DNA of 64,000 nt, from NCBI RefSeq assembly GCF_001421515.1, contig NZ_LMKM01000016.1, positions 29,441 through 93,440 of the forward strand. The letters run 5' to 3'. Shown here one piece after another: positions 44,411 through 53,317 of this stretch (within the stretch, counting starts at the first letter, position 1; every line of letters starts with the position of its first letter). The translations under genes were made by a program, and so were the position numbers. The notes under the pieces were generated by a model that was not told the origin of the DNA, made no database searches, and saw nothing but the letters and a program-made list of their open reading frames with translations. The DNA is from Pedobacter sp. Leaf216 (GTDB lineage Bacteria > Bacteroidota > Bacteroidia > Sphingobacteriales > Sphingobacteriaceae).

Positions 44411-45709
44411 ATGGCAACGGTAAACAAAACTACTCCAGCAAAGAAAAAAAATAAAGATTCATTATTTAACCGGATCAATAAATGGCTTCACCTCTGGCTT
44501 GGCCTTATATCCGGAGTCATTGTTCTTATTGTTTGTATAACAGGCTGTATCTGGGTTTTTAATGAAGAAATTACAGGTTTTTTAGAACCCGAAACCAAAA
44601 TAGAAAAGCAGGATAAGCCTGTTATTACACCTTCGCAGCTCAGTGCGATTGCTTTTAAGCTTTATCCTGAAAAAGTTCCTGCTTATGCACAGTATCAGCA
44701 GGGTAGAGCAATTAACTTGAATCTAAGAGGGAAGAAAGACGAAGGAAGAAGAGGCGGTGGCACAAGTTTGAAGATTAATCCATATACAGGGGAAGTAATC
44801 AGCAAAGTGGTGCACAAAAAAGGAGAGGTTGATTTTTTTAGATTTATCCTTAACGGTCATCGATTTTTGTGGTTACCTTTTGGCATCGGGCGGCCGATTG
44901 TAAATTACGGCACTATGGTGTTTGTTGTTTTATTAATTACCGGATTGATTTGGTGGTATCCAAAAAAATGGAACAAATCTACCCGTGATAAGAGCTTTAA
45001 AATTAAGTGGGGTGCTTCATTTAAAAGGGTAAATCTTGATCTGCATAATGTTATGGGCTTTTATTCTTTGATTTTTTTGCTTTTTATCGCTTTAACCGGT
45101 ATGGTATATGGCATTAAATGGTACAGTGAAGGTTTATATTGGGTAACTTCAGGAGGCGAAAAACTAGGCGATTTCCAACGTTTGGAATCTGACTCTTTAG
45201 CACTTGGAAAATTCTACACACCACAAAAAGCAATGGATTTGGCCTGGCAAAAAGTGATTACCCGTCATCCTAAATCGCAGGGATTCTATTATACATTTCC
45301 AGATACATCAAAAGCAAAAGCAACGATTAACATTACAGTTTATCCCAATACCGGCCAGTTTTACAACAACCAGGGTTATACTTTTGATCAACACACTTTA
45401 AAAGAATTTAAACGCGACGGGGTTTATTCAATTCCTTATGAAGAAGCAGATTTTGGTGGCAAACTTAGAAAAATGAACTACGATATTCACGTAGGAAGTA
45501 TTTTAGGCTTTCCAGGCAAAGTACTGGCATTTTTAGCTTCGCTTATTGGTGCAAGTTTGCCAATAACGGGTTTCCTGATTTGGTATGGTAGAAAATTTAA
45601 GAAAAAAAAGAAGAAAGAACCCGTTTTAACCGAAGGTGATAATAAAACTGGGGGTTTTAAGCCAAGGGCGAAAATCCCAGTTAAAAAGGTTGAAGAAGTT
45701 TTGCAATAA
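44411..45709 (+). CDS. PepSY-domain inner-membrane protein, XusC-like (putative ferric reductase)
   Basis: 432 residues. A lysine-rich N-terminus precedes helix 1 ('LWLGLISGVIVLIVCITGCIW', about 31-51). A periplasmic PepSY segment with 'SLKINPYTGEV' follows, then 'NGHRFLWLP', helix 2 ('MVFVVLLITGLIWWYP'), 'DLHNVMGFYSLIFLLFIALTG', a second periplasmic part and a last helix near 'AFLASLIGASLPITGFLIWYG'. The conserved His residues in the helices could bind haem. XusC-type proteins are thought to reduce or release iron in the periplasm. The C-terminal tail is strongly basic. Confidence 0.85.
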   Translation: MATVNKTTPAKKKNKDSLFNRINKWLHLWLGLISGVIVLIVCITGCIWVFNEEITGFLEPETKIEKQDKPVITPSQLSAIAFKLYPEKVPAYAQYQQGRAINLNLRGKKDEGRRGGGTSLKINPYTGEVISKVVHKKGEVDFFRFILNGHRFLWLPFGIGRPIVNYGTMVFVVLLITGLIWWYPKKWNKSTRDKSFKIKWGASFKRVNLDLHNVMGFYSLIFLLFIALTGMVYGIKWYSEGLYWVTSGGEKLGDFQRLESDSLALGKFYTPQKAMDLAWQKVITRHPKSQGFYYTFPDTSKAKATINITVYPNTGQFYNNQGYTFDQHTLKEFKRDGVYSIPYEEADFGGKLRKMNYDIHVGSILGFPGKVLAFLASLIGASLPITGFLIWYGRKFKKKKKKEPVLTEGDNKTGGFKPRAKIPVKKVEEVLQ

Positions 45710-45798
45710 TGTCTTTTGCATTTATGCAACCGTATTGTTGTTGCGAATAATCGGGATCAGCATATTTCTCGCTGGAACCTTAAATAAATTCAAAGTGA

Positions 45799-45841
45799 TT
45801 AAAAAAGAAAACCCGGAAATGATTCGGGTTTTCTTTTTTAA
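45799..45841. terminator. Bidirectional terminator between convergent genes
   Basis: AAAAAAGAAAACCCGgaa...ttCGGGTTTTCTTTTTT forms a stem of more than 14 base pairs with A- and T-runs at its foot. It serves both the Xus-like operon and the small coiled-coil gene. Confidence 0.85.
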
Positions 45842-45847
45842 TGTTTT

Positions 45848-46048
45848 TTACAATTTTACCTTTTTTGCTTTAGGTTCAGGTTTTTCGGGTAATTGGATTG
45901 ATAAAATTAAATCAATGCTTTCCGAATTGGTTTCATAATCGGCTGCAATTTTTTCCCATCTTTTTAATTCTGCCTGTAAGGTTTCAATTTCCTTACCTAA
46001 GGATTCGATCTTATTTTGGATTGATTTTCTAACATTTGTATTTGCCAT
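45848..46048 (-). CDS. Small coiled-coil protein
   Basis: 66 residues. Heptad-like spacing in 'RKSIQNKIESLGKEIETLQAE' predicts a coiled coil over residues 7-35, followed by an acidic middle and a basic tail ('EPKAKKVKL'). No signal peptide or known family. The convergent terminator behind it and a start close to an AT-rich gap support it as a gene. It could be a DNA- or partner-binding accessory protein, but this is not shown. Confidence 0.65.
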   Translation of the reverse strand: MANTNVRKSIQNKIESLGKEIETLQAELKRWEKIAADYETNSESIDLILSIQLPEKPEPKAKKVKL

Positions 46049-46244
46049 AACACAAAATTATGATTTGGAGGCTTATGTTTAAACTTCTTTATGCAAATTA
46101 TGGATGTAAATAACGCTAAGTGTTCTATTTCAATGAGTTTTATTCTTAAAAAATTTTCAACAATAGTGAAGAACAGATAAAAAGCACAACCCAGGATAAA
46201 AATGTGCAATCATTTGTTATTTTTACCCTACATCCCTAACAAAC

Positions 46245-46928
46245 ATGAAGAAAAATAACAGCTGCGATCTTAAAACCTGTTTTATGTGCCAACTTTCTTT
46301 AAAAGAATGGCATCCTGCTATTGCAAATCATAAAAGAAATTTCATTGCAAAAAAAGGGGAGGTTATAATCAGGGAAGGCGATCCGGTAAGTGGGGTATAT
46401 TTTGTTACTTCAGGAAATGTAAAAGTGCATAAACAGTGGGGCGACAAAGAATTGATTTTGCGTTTTGCCAATGATGGGGCTATATTTGGTCATCGGGGAA
46501 TCAGCAGCAGCATTGATATTTATCCAATTTCAGCAACCGCTTTAGAAACCACTAAACTATGTTTTGTTGACATCGATTTTTTTAAAGCCACAATAAAGGT
46601 AAACCAGGAATTTGCTTATAGTTTATTAATGTTTTATGCTGATGAGTTACATTCTTCAGAAAAGAAAATGCGTAACCTGGCATTAATGTCTGTTAAAGGC
46701 AGGTTAGCGGTTGCCATTTTAGGATTGAGGGATCAATTTGGCCTGGATGCAGATGGATTTTTAAACCTGGCATTAAGCCGTCAGGATTTAGCCGCATTTA
46801 CCGGTGCAACTTACGAAACCGTTTTTAGGACGATGAATGAATTGCTTGCAGAAAAATTAATTATAGTGAACGGCAAACAGATTGGTATTTTAAATGAAGT
46901 TGGCCTGATTGATTTGAGTAGTAAATAA
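46245..46928 (+). CDS. Crp/Fnr-family regulator with N-terminal cysteines
   Basis: 227 residues. The N-terminus 'CDLKTCFMCQLS' puts Cys7, Cys12 and Cys15 ahead of a cyclic-nucleotide-like beta barrel ('VIIREGDPVSGVYFVTSGNV'). A dimer helix ('LLMFYADELHSSEKKMRNL') and a winged helix-turn-helix ('LSRQDLAAFTGATYETVFRT', residues about 180-200) follow. The spacing recalls the FNR iron-sulfur cluster region, so it may sense oxygen, nitric oxide or redox state. It stands at the edge of the nitrate cluster; an FNR-like palindrome lies in the nirB-cobA gap. Confidence 0.88.
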   Translation: MKKNNSCDLKTCFMCQLSLKEWHPAIANHKRNFIAKKGEVIIREGDPVSGVYFVTSGNVKVHKQWGDKELILRFANDGAIFGHRGISSSIDIYPISATALETTKLCFVDIDFFKATIKVNQEFAYSLLMFYADELHSSEKKMRNLALMSVKGRLAVAILGLRDQFGLDADGFLNLALSRQDLAAFTGATYETVFRTMNELLAEKLIIVNGKQIGILNEVGLIDLSSK

Positions 46929-47045
46929 CGATGGTTTTATATCTTTAGATTTTTAAATAGATTGGTGCCACACTGAGGGATAATTTATTTTATAAAAATC
47001 AAATTAAGTGATAGTTGCGCTTAAAAAATTAATTATCAGCATCTT

Positions 47046-47633
47046 ATGTTAGGAATCATTTTATGTGGAGGGCAAAGTTTACGAATGGGCACTGATAAAG
47101 GTTTACTCTGCCATCAAAATAAGCTTTGGGCACAAATTGCATACGATAAATTGAGTACTATGAATTTATCGGTTCAATTTTCTGTCAACCCATTGCAGCA
47201 AGAAACCTATACCGATTATTTCGGAAAAGAAAATCTAATTGTAGATCACCATTTTTCTGATGTAAAAGGGCCATTATTGGGTGTGCTTTCCGCTCATTTA
47301 TCCAATCCTGACGAAGATTTATTTCTCTTAGCTTGCGATATGCTGATGATGGAAACGCATTTATTGCAACAACTTATGCAAGCGTTTAAAACTGATGATG
47401 GTTTCGATGCTTACGTTTTCAGTAAGGATGCTCAGCAAGAACCCTTATGTGGAATTTATAAAGCTCAAGGCTTAAAAAAAATTATTGAACTATTTAACAG
47501 GAGAGGTTTAGGCAGGCACAGCATGAAATATGTTTTAAGCAAATTACATGTATGCGAAATTGCTATAGCAGATGAGGATTCCCATTATTTTGGAAATTTT
47601 AATTCAAAAGAGGAAATAAACGACCTAAAGTAA
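47046..47633 (+). CDS. mobA: Molybdenum cofactor guanylyltransferase
   Basis: 195 residues. 'IILCGGQSLRMGTDKGLL' is the nucleotide-binding loop of MobA, followed by 'VDHHFSDVKGPLLGVLSAHL' and 'LLACDMLMME' for the metal site. MobA adds GMP to molybdopterin, the form needed by the nitrate reductase encoded nearby. Convergent to the rest of the nitrate cluster. Confidence 0.9.
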   Translation: MLGIILCGGQSLRMGTDKGLLCHQNKLWAQIAYDKLSTMNLSVQFSVNPLQQETYTDYFGKENLIVDHHFSDVKGPLLGVLSAHLSNPDEDLFLLACDMLMMETHLLQQLMQAFKTDDGFDAYVFSKDAQQEPLCGIYKAQGLKKIIELFNRRGLGRHSMKYVLSKLHVCEIAIADEDSHYFGNFNSKEEINDLK

Positions 47634-47704
47634 TCCTGACTTTAGTTAAATGACTATTCATAAGAAAAATGCCAACTAAGTTTAAGTTAAACGTAATTTC
47701 ATAT

Positions 47705-49186
47705 TTACAAAATCTGCAAAACCGATTGATCAATTTTTGTGAAGTTATTTTTTTCACCTTCGCAAAGTGCACAGCAATAATGTGCTGGTAAATCGCTAAA
47801 TGCGGTGCCAGGGGCAATGTTATTTTCAATTTCGCCAATGCTTTCGCTGTAAACAGTTAAGCAGCTATTGCATTGGTATAAAAAGCCAGCATCTTTTTTT
47901 TGATTTTCTTCTGCCTGGATACTTGGTACTTGTTTACCGGTTTTGATGGCATTTAAGCGGTATTTGTAAAATTTAAATATCGCACGCCTGAGTTGTTCGG
48001 GTAAGAGAAAACCGGGGTTGCTTCGGCTAAAAATTTCTCCTGTACGCTCATTCGGATTAAAATCCTTTGCACATAAAATATCATAAACGGCAAACAGTTT
48101 TAAGCCTAAAAAATTAATCAGATGGCGTTTTTGAATTAATATGCTGCTAAAAACCTCACTTTTTTTACGGGTTTTAATGCCAAAACAAATTCCAAACGTT
48201 CGGGTATCGTCGATACTTAAATGTTTAACCAGTACGCTTTTCAAAGCTAAACCTTCATTGCAGTTGTCTTCCACCTGAAAATTAAGCTCGTTGGCTGCAT
48301 GCCGCATGTTAACCTCAAATTCTTCGAGCAAAGTATTCCAAAGGCTTTTATCTTTTTCATCAATCCCCTTTACAATGATTGTTTTCCATGAAGTGCAACA
48401 CAATTGCCCCAGTTTGGTATCTAAGCAAAGCTGACAGAGTTTTTTTAAAAATGCAATGCTAAAAAGTTCATCGCGCCTGTAAATGCCCAACCAATATTTG
48501 TTGTTGTAGCGGTTTAAACCTTCGTAATAAGGCAAGTTGAATGAAGAGAGTGAAACCGTATTTTCAGCAGGTTTAAGGATAAAGTTTTTCGGTTCTAAGC
48601 GTGCAAAAAGATCTTCACCACTTGCTAAAGCATTATCCACAAAATCTGCTGCATTATTTTTAATGATGTTATCCAAAGCTTTGGTAACCTGCGCAATGTG
48701 ATTGGTGTAACAGAGTTGGTTCCATTCGTAGGTTACATTGGTTTTTGGGAACCGGATAATTAAATGCCAGTAATGTTCTGATTTCGAAGAAGCAATCCAG
48801 TTGATGTTGCCAGTTAACATTGGCGTAAAACTCTGGTCGCTATCGCAAATATTCACCTTTATTGAAGGTTTAAAATCAATTTCATCTAAAATATCTTTAT
48901 AAACGCCTTCAGTAAGCCAGGTTTTGCGGATAAAAATCTCTTCAGCAGGATAGGAGCTAATGATATTTGGATAATTGATGGCATCAACTTCGAAATCAAC
49001 ACCCAATTTATCCAGTTCGCTGGTAAAAATTTCTATGTTGTAGGTGGTGGTATCAAGTAAGAGTTGCTGCCGTAAACCAAAGCGCACATATTGGATCCTA
49101 GCTTTTGCTGCGGCCACAAGAATGTTGTAGAGGTTACCAGGGGAGATAATTCCGCCAGGGAAGTTTATAAAAACAGTTTGATACAT
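47705..49186 (-). CDS. Nitrite/sulfite-reductase-fold protein with C-terminal rubredoxin domain
   Basis: 493 residues, cytoplasmic. The C-terminal 57 residues are a rubredoxin: 'YQCNSCLTVY' (Cys439, Cys442), 'NIAPGTAFSDLP' and 'YCCALC' (Cys472, Cys475). The larger N-terminal part has alternating half-domains, with 'LCCTSWKTIIVKGI' resembling the 'L-T-P-W-x-x-I-x-x-x-G-I' strand of siroheme nitrite and sulfite reductases, but without their four-cysteine siroheme/[4Fe-4S] motif. It is therefore probably a non-catalytic relative that delivers electrons. It is the last gene of the nitrate operon, four bases after the nitrate-reductase-associated gene. Confidence 0.6.
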   Translation of the reverse strand: MYQTVFINFPGGIISPGNLYNILVAAAKARIQYVRFGLRQQLLLDTTTYNIEIFTSELDKLGVDFEVDAINYPNIISSYPAEEIFIRKTWLTEGVYKDILDEIDFKPSIKVNICDSDQSFTPMLTGNINWIASSKSEHYWHLIIRFPKTNVTYEWNQLCYTNHIAQVTKALDNIIKNNAADFVDNALASGEDLFARLEPKNFILKPAENTVSLSSFNLPYYEGLNRYNNKYWLGIYRRDELFSIAFLKKLCQLCLDTKLGQLCCTSWKTIIVKGIDEKDKSLWNTLLEEFEVNMRHAANELNFQVEDNCNEGLALKSVLVKHLSIDDTRTFGICFGIKTRKKSEVFSSILIQKRHLINFLGLKLFAVYDILCAKDFNPNERTGEIFSRSNPGFLLPEQLRRAIFKFYKYRLNAIKTGKQVPSIQAEENQKKDAGFLYQCNSCLTVYSESIGEIENNIAPGTAFSDLPAHYCCALCEGEKNNFTKIDQSVLQIL

Positions 49187-49190
49187 AGCT

Positions 49191-49697
49191 TTAAGTATTT
49201 AGCAATCCAAATTCTGCTATGGCTTTAGCAAAATTTTTGTTTTCGTGCCCAGGTCGGCATAATTTCAAAAGTGCAAATCTTTGAATGTTAGTGAGTTTAC
49301 GCCATTGTTCAATGGTTAACTGGAAGGCTAACGCTGCTGATTTATCTTGTAGCATTGCAGGGATTTGATGCAAATTACCCCAGTCGGGTAATAGATCGAT
49401 AGGTATTGTAGTGGCCTGGTTTCCGGTATATTTAGCTATAAGCCCGATCAGATACTGATGATAGCGATCTGTTTCATCCTGTGTAAAAACAGGCATAAGT
49501 GCCAGCTTAACCCGCTCTGATGAATGGAATTTGCTCCATTCGGCCAATTTTAGCTTTATTCCCGCTGCATCCATCTTAAAACGGACTACCATAGGGATGC
49601 AGCGCATATTTTCTTCAATAAAATCTTCTTCGAACTGAAAATATTCAATCCCTTTAAGGTTTATAAATTCAGAAGGGGTGAGTTTTACTTTCATCAT
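49191..49697 (-). CDS. Nitrate-reductase-associated protein (Nitr_red_assoc family)
   Basis: 168 residues. 'FQFEEDFIEENMRCIPMVVRF' and 'KLKLAEWSKFHSSERVKLALMP' are the hallmarks of the small family found beside assimilatory nitrate reductases in cyanobacteria and Bacteroidota. The biochemical role is unknown; an assembly or electron-transfer accessory is suspected. Its start overlaps the end of the nitrate reductase gene by 29 bp, supporting coupled translation. Confidence 0.85.
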   Translation of the reverse strand: MMKVKLTPSEFINLKGIEYFQFEEDFIEENMRCIPMVVRFKMDAAGIKLKLAEWSKFHSSERVKLALMPVFTQDETDRYHQYLIGLIAKYTGNQATTIPIDLLPDWGNLHQIPAMLQDKSAALAFQLTIEQWRKLTNIQRFALLKLCRPGHENKNFAKAIAEFGLLNT

Positions 49698-52600
49698 TTT
49701 GTTTAATTTTTAGGTTGTTTTTGGTCACTTTGTCTAATGCGATCTCAGGCTTAGGCTCTGTTTTTAATACATTTACAAACGAATCTAAAATCGCTTTCAC
49801 TTCGGGGCGGCAACTGCCACAACCCATTCCGGCACCCGTTAACTGGCATAACTGCAAATGATCTTTACAGCCATCCTTTATTTTGTTAATGAGATTTCCT
49901 TCGCCAACATTGTTACAGCTGCAAACCGTTTTGCCAATAATTGGTTCAGTTGTTTTGCCGCTCCTTAAAAGTTGAAGCCGCTTTTCGCTAAGCTCCATTT
50001 TATTTTCAATCAGGTTTCTGAATTCCAAAAACTCACTTTTATCTCCAATCAGTATTGCGCCAACCAATTTGTCATTGTGCACAATACATTTCTTATAATA
50101 TCGCTTTGCTTTGTCAATAAAAACAATTTCTTCATAGGTAGGATCGTTATTGGGTATTTCTGCCAAGCCCAAAGAGCAAAGTTCTAAGCTGTGCATTTTA
50201 AGAATGTTCATCAATAAGCTGCCTTGGTAAAATTTGGCAATATCACCACAGAGAAAGCGGGCAACAATTTCTGCCTGTTGTTCTGCTGCTGCGGTAATAC
50301 CGTACATTTGTCCTTTAAATTCTGCAATTTCACCGATGGCATAAATGTCTTTTTCGCTTGTTCTCAAGTACTCATCAACCACTACTCCCCGTATACATTC
50401 AATACCTGCTTCTTTAATCAGTTCTGTATTGGGAACGGTGCCGATAGCAATTACCAGTGATTCGCAATTGAGCAATAAACCGCTTTTTAAACGGATGCCA
50501 GCAATACTTTTTTCTCCGATAATGCGGTCTACCTCATCATTATAGAAAATTTCGATGCCTTTGCTGATCAATTCTTCGTGCAATAACTGACTGCCAAGTG
50601 CATCTAACTGGCGGCCCATTAATCTTGATATCCTTTGAATAATGGTTACTTTTGATCCTGTTTCGGCTAGGGAAGTGGCCAGTTCTATCCCTAATAAACC
50701 TCCGCCAACAATTACCACTTTTCCGCTTGTGCTATCAACATGTTTTTTAAAACTGTCGGCATCGTTACGGCTGCGCATGGTAAATATTCCATTTATTTTA
50801 GGAATGTCTTTAAGCGCAAAAGCCCTGCTTCCGGTTGCCAGAAGCAGAATATCGTAATGATGGGTTTTGCCATTGCTATCGGTAACGGTTTTATCCCCTT
50901 TATTAATTTTATCAATGCCTAAACCGCGGTGTAACTTAATGCGGTAGTCGGTTTCTTCGCTATCGCTCATTTTTATGAGGTTATGCCAGGGCAGGGTGCC
51001 GATAATATAATCGGGAAGAAGTACACGGTTGTAAAAAGGAAAATTTTCTTTACTAAAAATCTCAATATCATCTTCGGTATTTAAGGCCCTGTAGCTTTTA
51101 ACAAAACCACAAGCTCCGGCACCTGCACCTATAACAATAATTTTTTGCTTTTCTTTTTGATATAGTTTTACCTGTACCGCACTAAATTTGAAATCAGGCT
51201 CTTTGCTCTGCGGATCAACCAGGTTATTGGTGAGGTTATTTACACGATTTAAATCACTTATTAAGATTTTACCCCAATGCATGGGCATAAAAACAACTCC
51301 TGGTTTAATATCTACCGAAAATTTTGCCTTTACACGTACATTTCCACGTAAACTCGAAATTTCGACTATTTCATTGTCTTTTATGTTCCTGTTTTCAGCA
51401 TCAATCGGATTAATTTCTAAAAAAGATTCACTGATGTGTTGATTCAGCTTATTTACCTTACCCGTTTTACTCCTTGTATGCCATTGATCCCGAATTCTTC
51501 CAGTAGTTAAAATAAGTGGATGTTCTGGTGTTAATGGTTCTGATTGGTTCTGGTCATCAAATGATAGGATATTTGCTTTTTTATCTGGAGTATAGAATTG
51601 ATGATCGGTAAATAATCTAGCCGTTCCGAACGTGTTTTCTTCTTTGGTATAGGGCCACTGAACGGCTCTTTTTTCTTTTAAGATCTCATAATTAAGGCCG
51701 CTGATATCGATATGGGTTCCGGCCGTTAAGGCAGCGTGTTCGTGATATATCTCAGCAGCATCTTTAAAATCGAAGCCATGGTAACCCATTTTTTTTGCAA
51801 AGCGGCAAATAATTTCAGAATCTGGTAAAGCCTCGCCCGGTGCTTCTATCACTTTACTGAGGTAAGAAATATAGCGGCCGGCATTGGTCATGGTACCTTC
51901 TTTTTCTACCCATGCAGCCGCAGGCAATACTACATCTGCATATTTTAGGGTTTCAACCGTATTGCTAATGTCTTGCACAACAACAAACTTTGCCTTTTTT
52001 AATCCTTCTTCAGCCTTCCTCACATCGGGTAAACTAATTAGCGGGTTGGTACACAAGATCCATATTGCTTTAAGTTTTCCGCTATTCAGTTCATCAAACA
52101 TTTCAGTTGCGGATAATCCCGGTTTAGCTTGTATGGTGCCTAGTGGAATCTGCCAAAATTTTTCAACTTCATTGCGGTGATTTTCATCGCTCAATATGCG
52201 GTGTGCAGGCAATAAATTACTCAAGCCGCCAACTTCACGTCCACCCATGGCATTAGGCTGGCCGGTTAATGAAAAAGGACCACTGCCCGGTTTGCCGATG
52301 TGCCCGGTAATCAGGTTTAGGTTAATGAGCGAAAGGTTTTTATTGGTGCCTACTACGCTTTGGTTAAGTCCCATCGTCCACATGGTGATAAAACCCTTTG
52401 CTTGGCCAATGTAAGATGCTGCTAAGCGAATATCGCTTTCCGTTACCCCACAAATTGCAGCTGCCTCTGCCAAAGAAGTTTTAAAAACTGTATGATGGTA
52501 CTTCTCATAGCCATTGGTGCTGTTTGTGATAAAATCTGCATCCACTTTTCCATCTTCAATTAAGCATCTGCCAATGGCATGGTGCAGCGTAATATCTGTG

Positions 52601-53280
52601 CCTGGATTAAGCTGTAAATGAACATCTGCCAGCGAGCAGGTTTGTGTTTTTCGGGGGTCGCTAACGATAATTTTCAGATTAGGATTTTTCTGTTTTGCGG
52701 CTTCAACACGGCGCCATAGGATAGGATGGCACCATGCCGGATTTGCTCCTACCACAAAAATACAATCGGCAATTTCTATATCATCGTAACTAATGGGTAC
52801 GGCATCTTCACCTAAACTCATTTTATAACCAACAACCGCACTGCTCATACATAAGCGGCTGTTGGTATCGATGTTATTGCTACCGATAAATCCTTTAATT
52901 AATTTATTTACTACATAATATTCTTCAGTTAAACATTGGCCACTGGCGTAAAAAGCTACACTATCCGGACCATGTTTTTTAATCAGTGCTTTAAAAACTG
53001 CTGCTGTTCTTTCTAGCGCGGTATCCCAACTTACCCTTTGGAGCGGCATATTTTTATTATAGCGCATTTCCGGGTAAAGTAACCTATCGCTTTTATCATT
53101 TGCCGTATAGTGAAGGTTCATCCCCTTGCTGCATAACATCCCTTTGTTTACCGGATGGTTTTTATCTCCTTCAACTGTTATCCGCTCGTGGATATCCTTA
53201 TTTACAACAATCCCACAGCCCACGCCGCAGTAGCAACAGGTGGTTGTTTGGTTGGGCGATATGTTTTTTTCTTCTTTCAA
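49669..53280 (-). CDS. One-chain assimilatory nitrate reductase: molybdopterin subunit fused to flavoprotein and BFD domain
   Basis: 1203 residues in three parts. Residues 1-700 are a NasA/NapA-type molybdoenzyme: [4Fe-4S] cysteines Cys15, Cys18, Cys22 and Cys50, Mo ligand Cys144 in 'NSRLCMSS', and a dinucleotide-binding end ('ILTTGRIRDQWHTRSKTGKVN'). Residues about 710-1110 are an FAD/NAD oxidoreductase domain ('IIVIGAGAGACG', 'LLATGSRAFAL', 'VVIVGGGLLGIELATSLAE', 'YAIGEIAEFKG') like NasB or the NirB N-terminus. Residues about 1118-1175 are a bacterioferritin-associated-ferredoxin-like [2Fe-2S] domain ('TVCSCNNVG', 'GAGMGCGSC'). NAD(P)H could thus reduce nitrate within one chain. No Tat or Sec signal: cytoplasmic. 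Confidence 0.92.
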   Translation of the reverse strand: MKEEKNISPNQTTTCCYCGVGCGIVVNKDIHERITVEGDKNHPVNKGMLCSKGMNLHYTANDKSDRLLYPEMRYNKNMPLQRVSWDTALERTAAVFKALIKKHGPDSVAFYASGQCLTEEYYVVNKLIKGFIGSNNIDTNSRLCMSSAVVGYKMSLGEDAVPISYDDIEIADCIFVVGANPAWCHPILWRRVEAAKQKNPNLKIIVSDPRKTQTCSLADVHLQLNPGTDITLHHAIGRCLIEDGKVDADFITNSTNGYEKYHHTVFKTSLAEAAAICGVTESDIRLAASYIGQAKGFITMWTMGLNQSVVGTNKNLSLINLNLITGHIGKPGSGPFSLTGQPNAMGGREVGGLSNLLPAHRILSDENHRNEVEKFWQIPLGTIQAKPGLSATEMFDELNSGKLKAIWILCTNPLISLPDVRKAEEGLKKAKFVVVQDISNTVETLKYADVVLPAAAWVEKEGTMTNAGRYISYLSKVIEAPGEALPDSEIICRFAKKMGYHGFDFKDAAEIYHEHAALTAGTHIDISGLNYEILKEKRAVQWPYTKEENTFGTARLFTDHQFYTPDKKANILSFDDQNQSEPLTPEHPLILTTGRIRDQWHTRSKTGKVNKLNQHISESFLEINPIDAENRNIKDNEIVEISSLRGNVRVKAKFSVDIKPGVVFMPMHWGKILISDLNRVNNLTNNLVDPQSKEPDFKFSAVQVKLYQKEKQKIIVIGAGAGACGFVKSYRALNTEDDIEIFSKENFPFYNRVLLPDYIIGTLPWHNLIKMSDSEETDYRIKLHRGLGIDKINKGDKTVTDSNGKTHHYDILLLATGSRAFALKDIPKINGIFTMRSRNDADSFKKHVDSTSGKVVIVGGGLLGIELATSLAETGSKVTIIQRISRLMGRQLDALGSQLLHEELISKGIEIFYNDEVDRIIGEKSIAGIRLKSGLLLNCESLVIAIGTVPNTELIKEAGIECIRGVVVDEYLRTSEKDIYAIGEIAEFKGQMYGITAAAEQQAEIVARFLCGDIAKFYQGSLLMNILKMHSLELCSLGLAEIPNNDPTYEEIVFIDKAKRYYKKCIVHNDKLVGAILIGDKSEFLEFRNLIENKMELSEKRLQLLRSGKTTEPIIGKTVCSCNNVGEGNLINKIKDGCKDHLQLCQLTGAGMGCGSCRPEVKAILDSFVNVLKTEPKPEIALDKVTKNNLKIKQNDESKTHPF

Positions 53281-53317
53281 ATCAGATCAGCTGGTAGGGT
53301 AATTTCGTTGGTGTTTT

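Noticed and set aside
45997..46209. 70-residue minus-strand frame upstream of the coiled-coil protein
   Set aside because: Overlaps the better-supported small coiled-coil gene and the AT-rich promoter region of the Crp/Fnr gene; no domain-like character.
49972..52414. Several plus-strand frames of 65-98 residues inside the nitrate reductase gene
   Set aside because: Antisense shadows of a strongly conserved 1203-residue protein.
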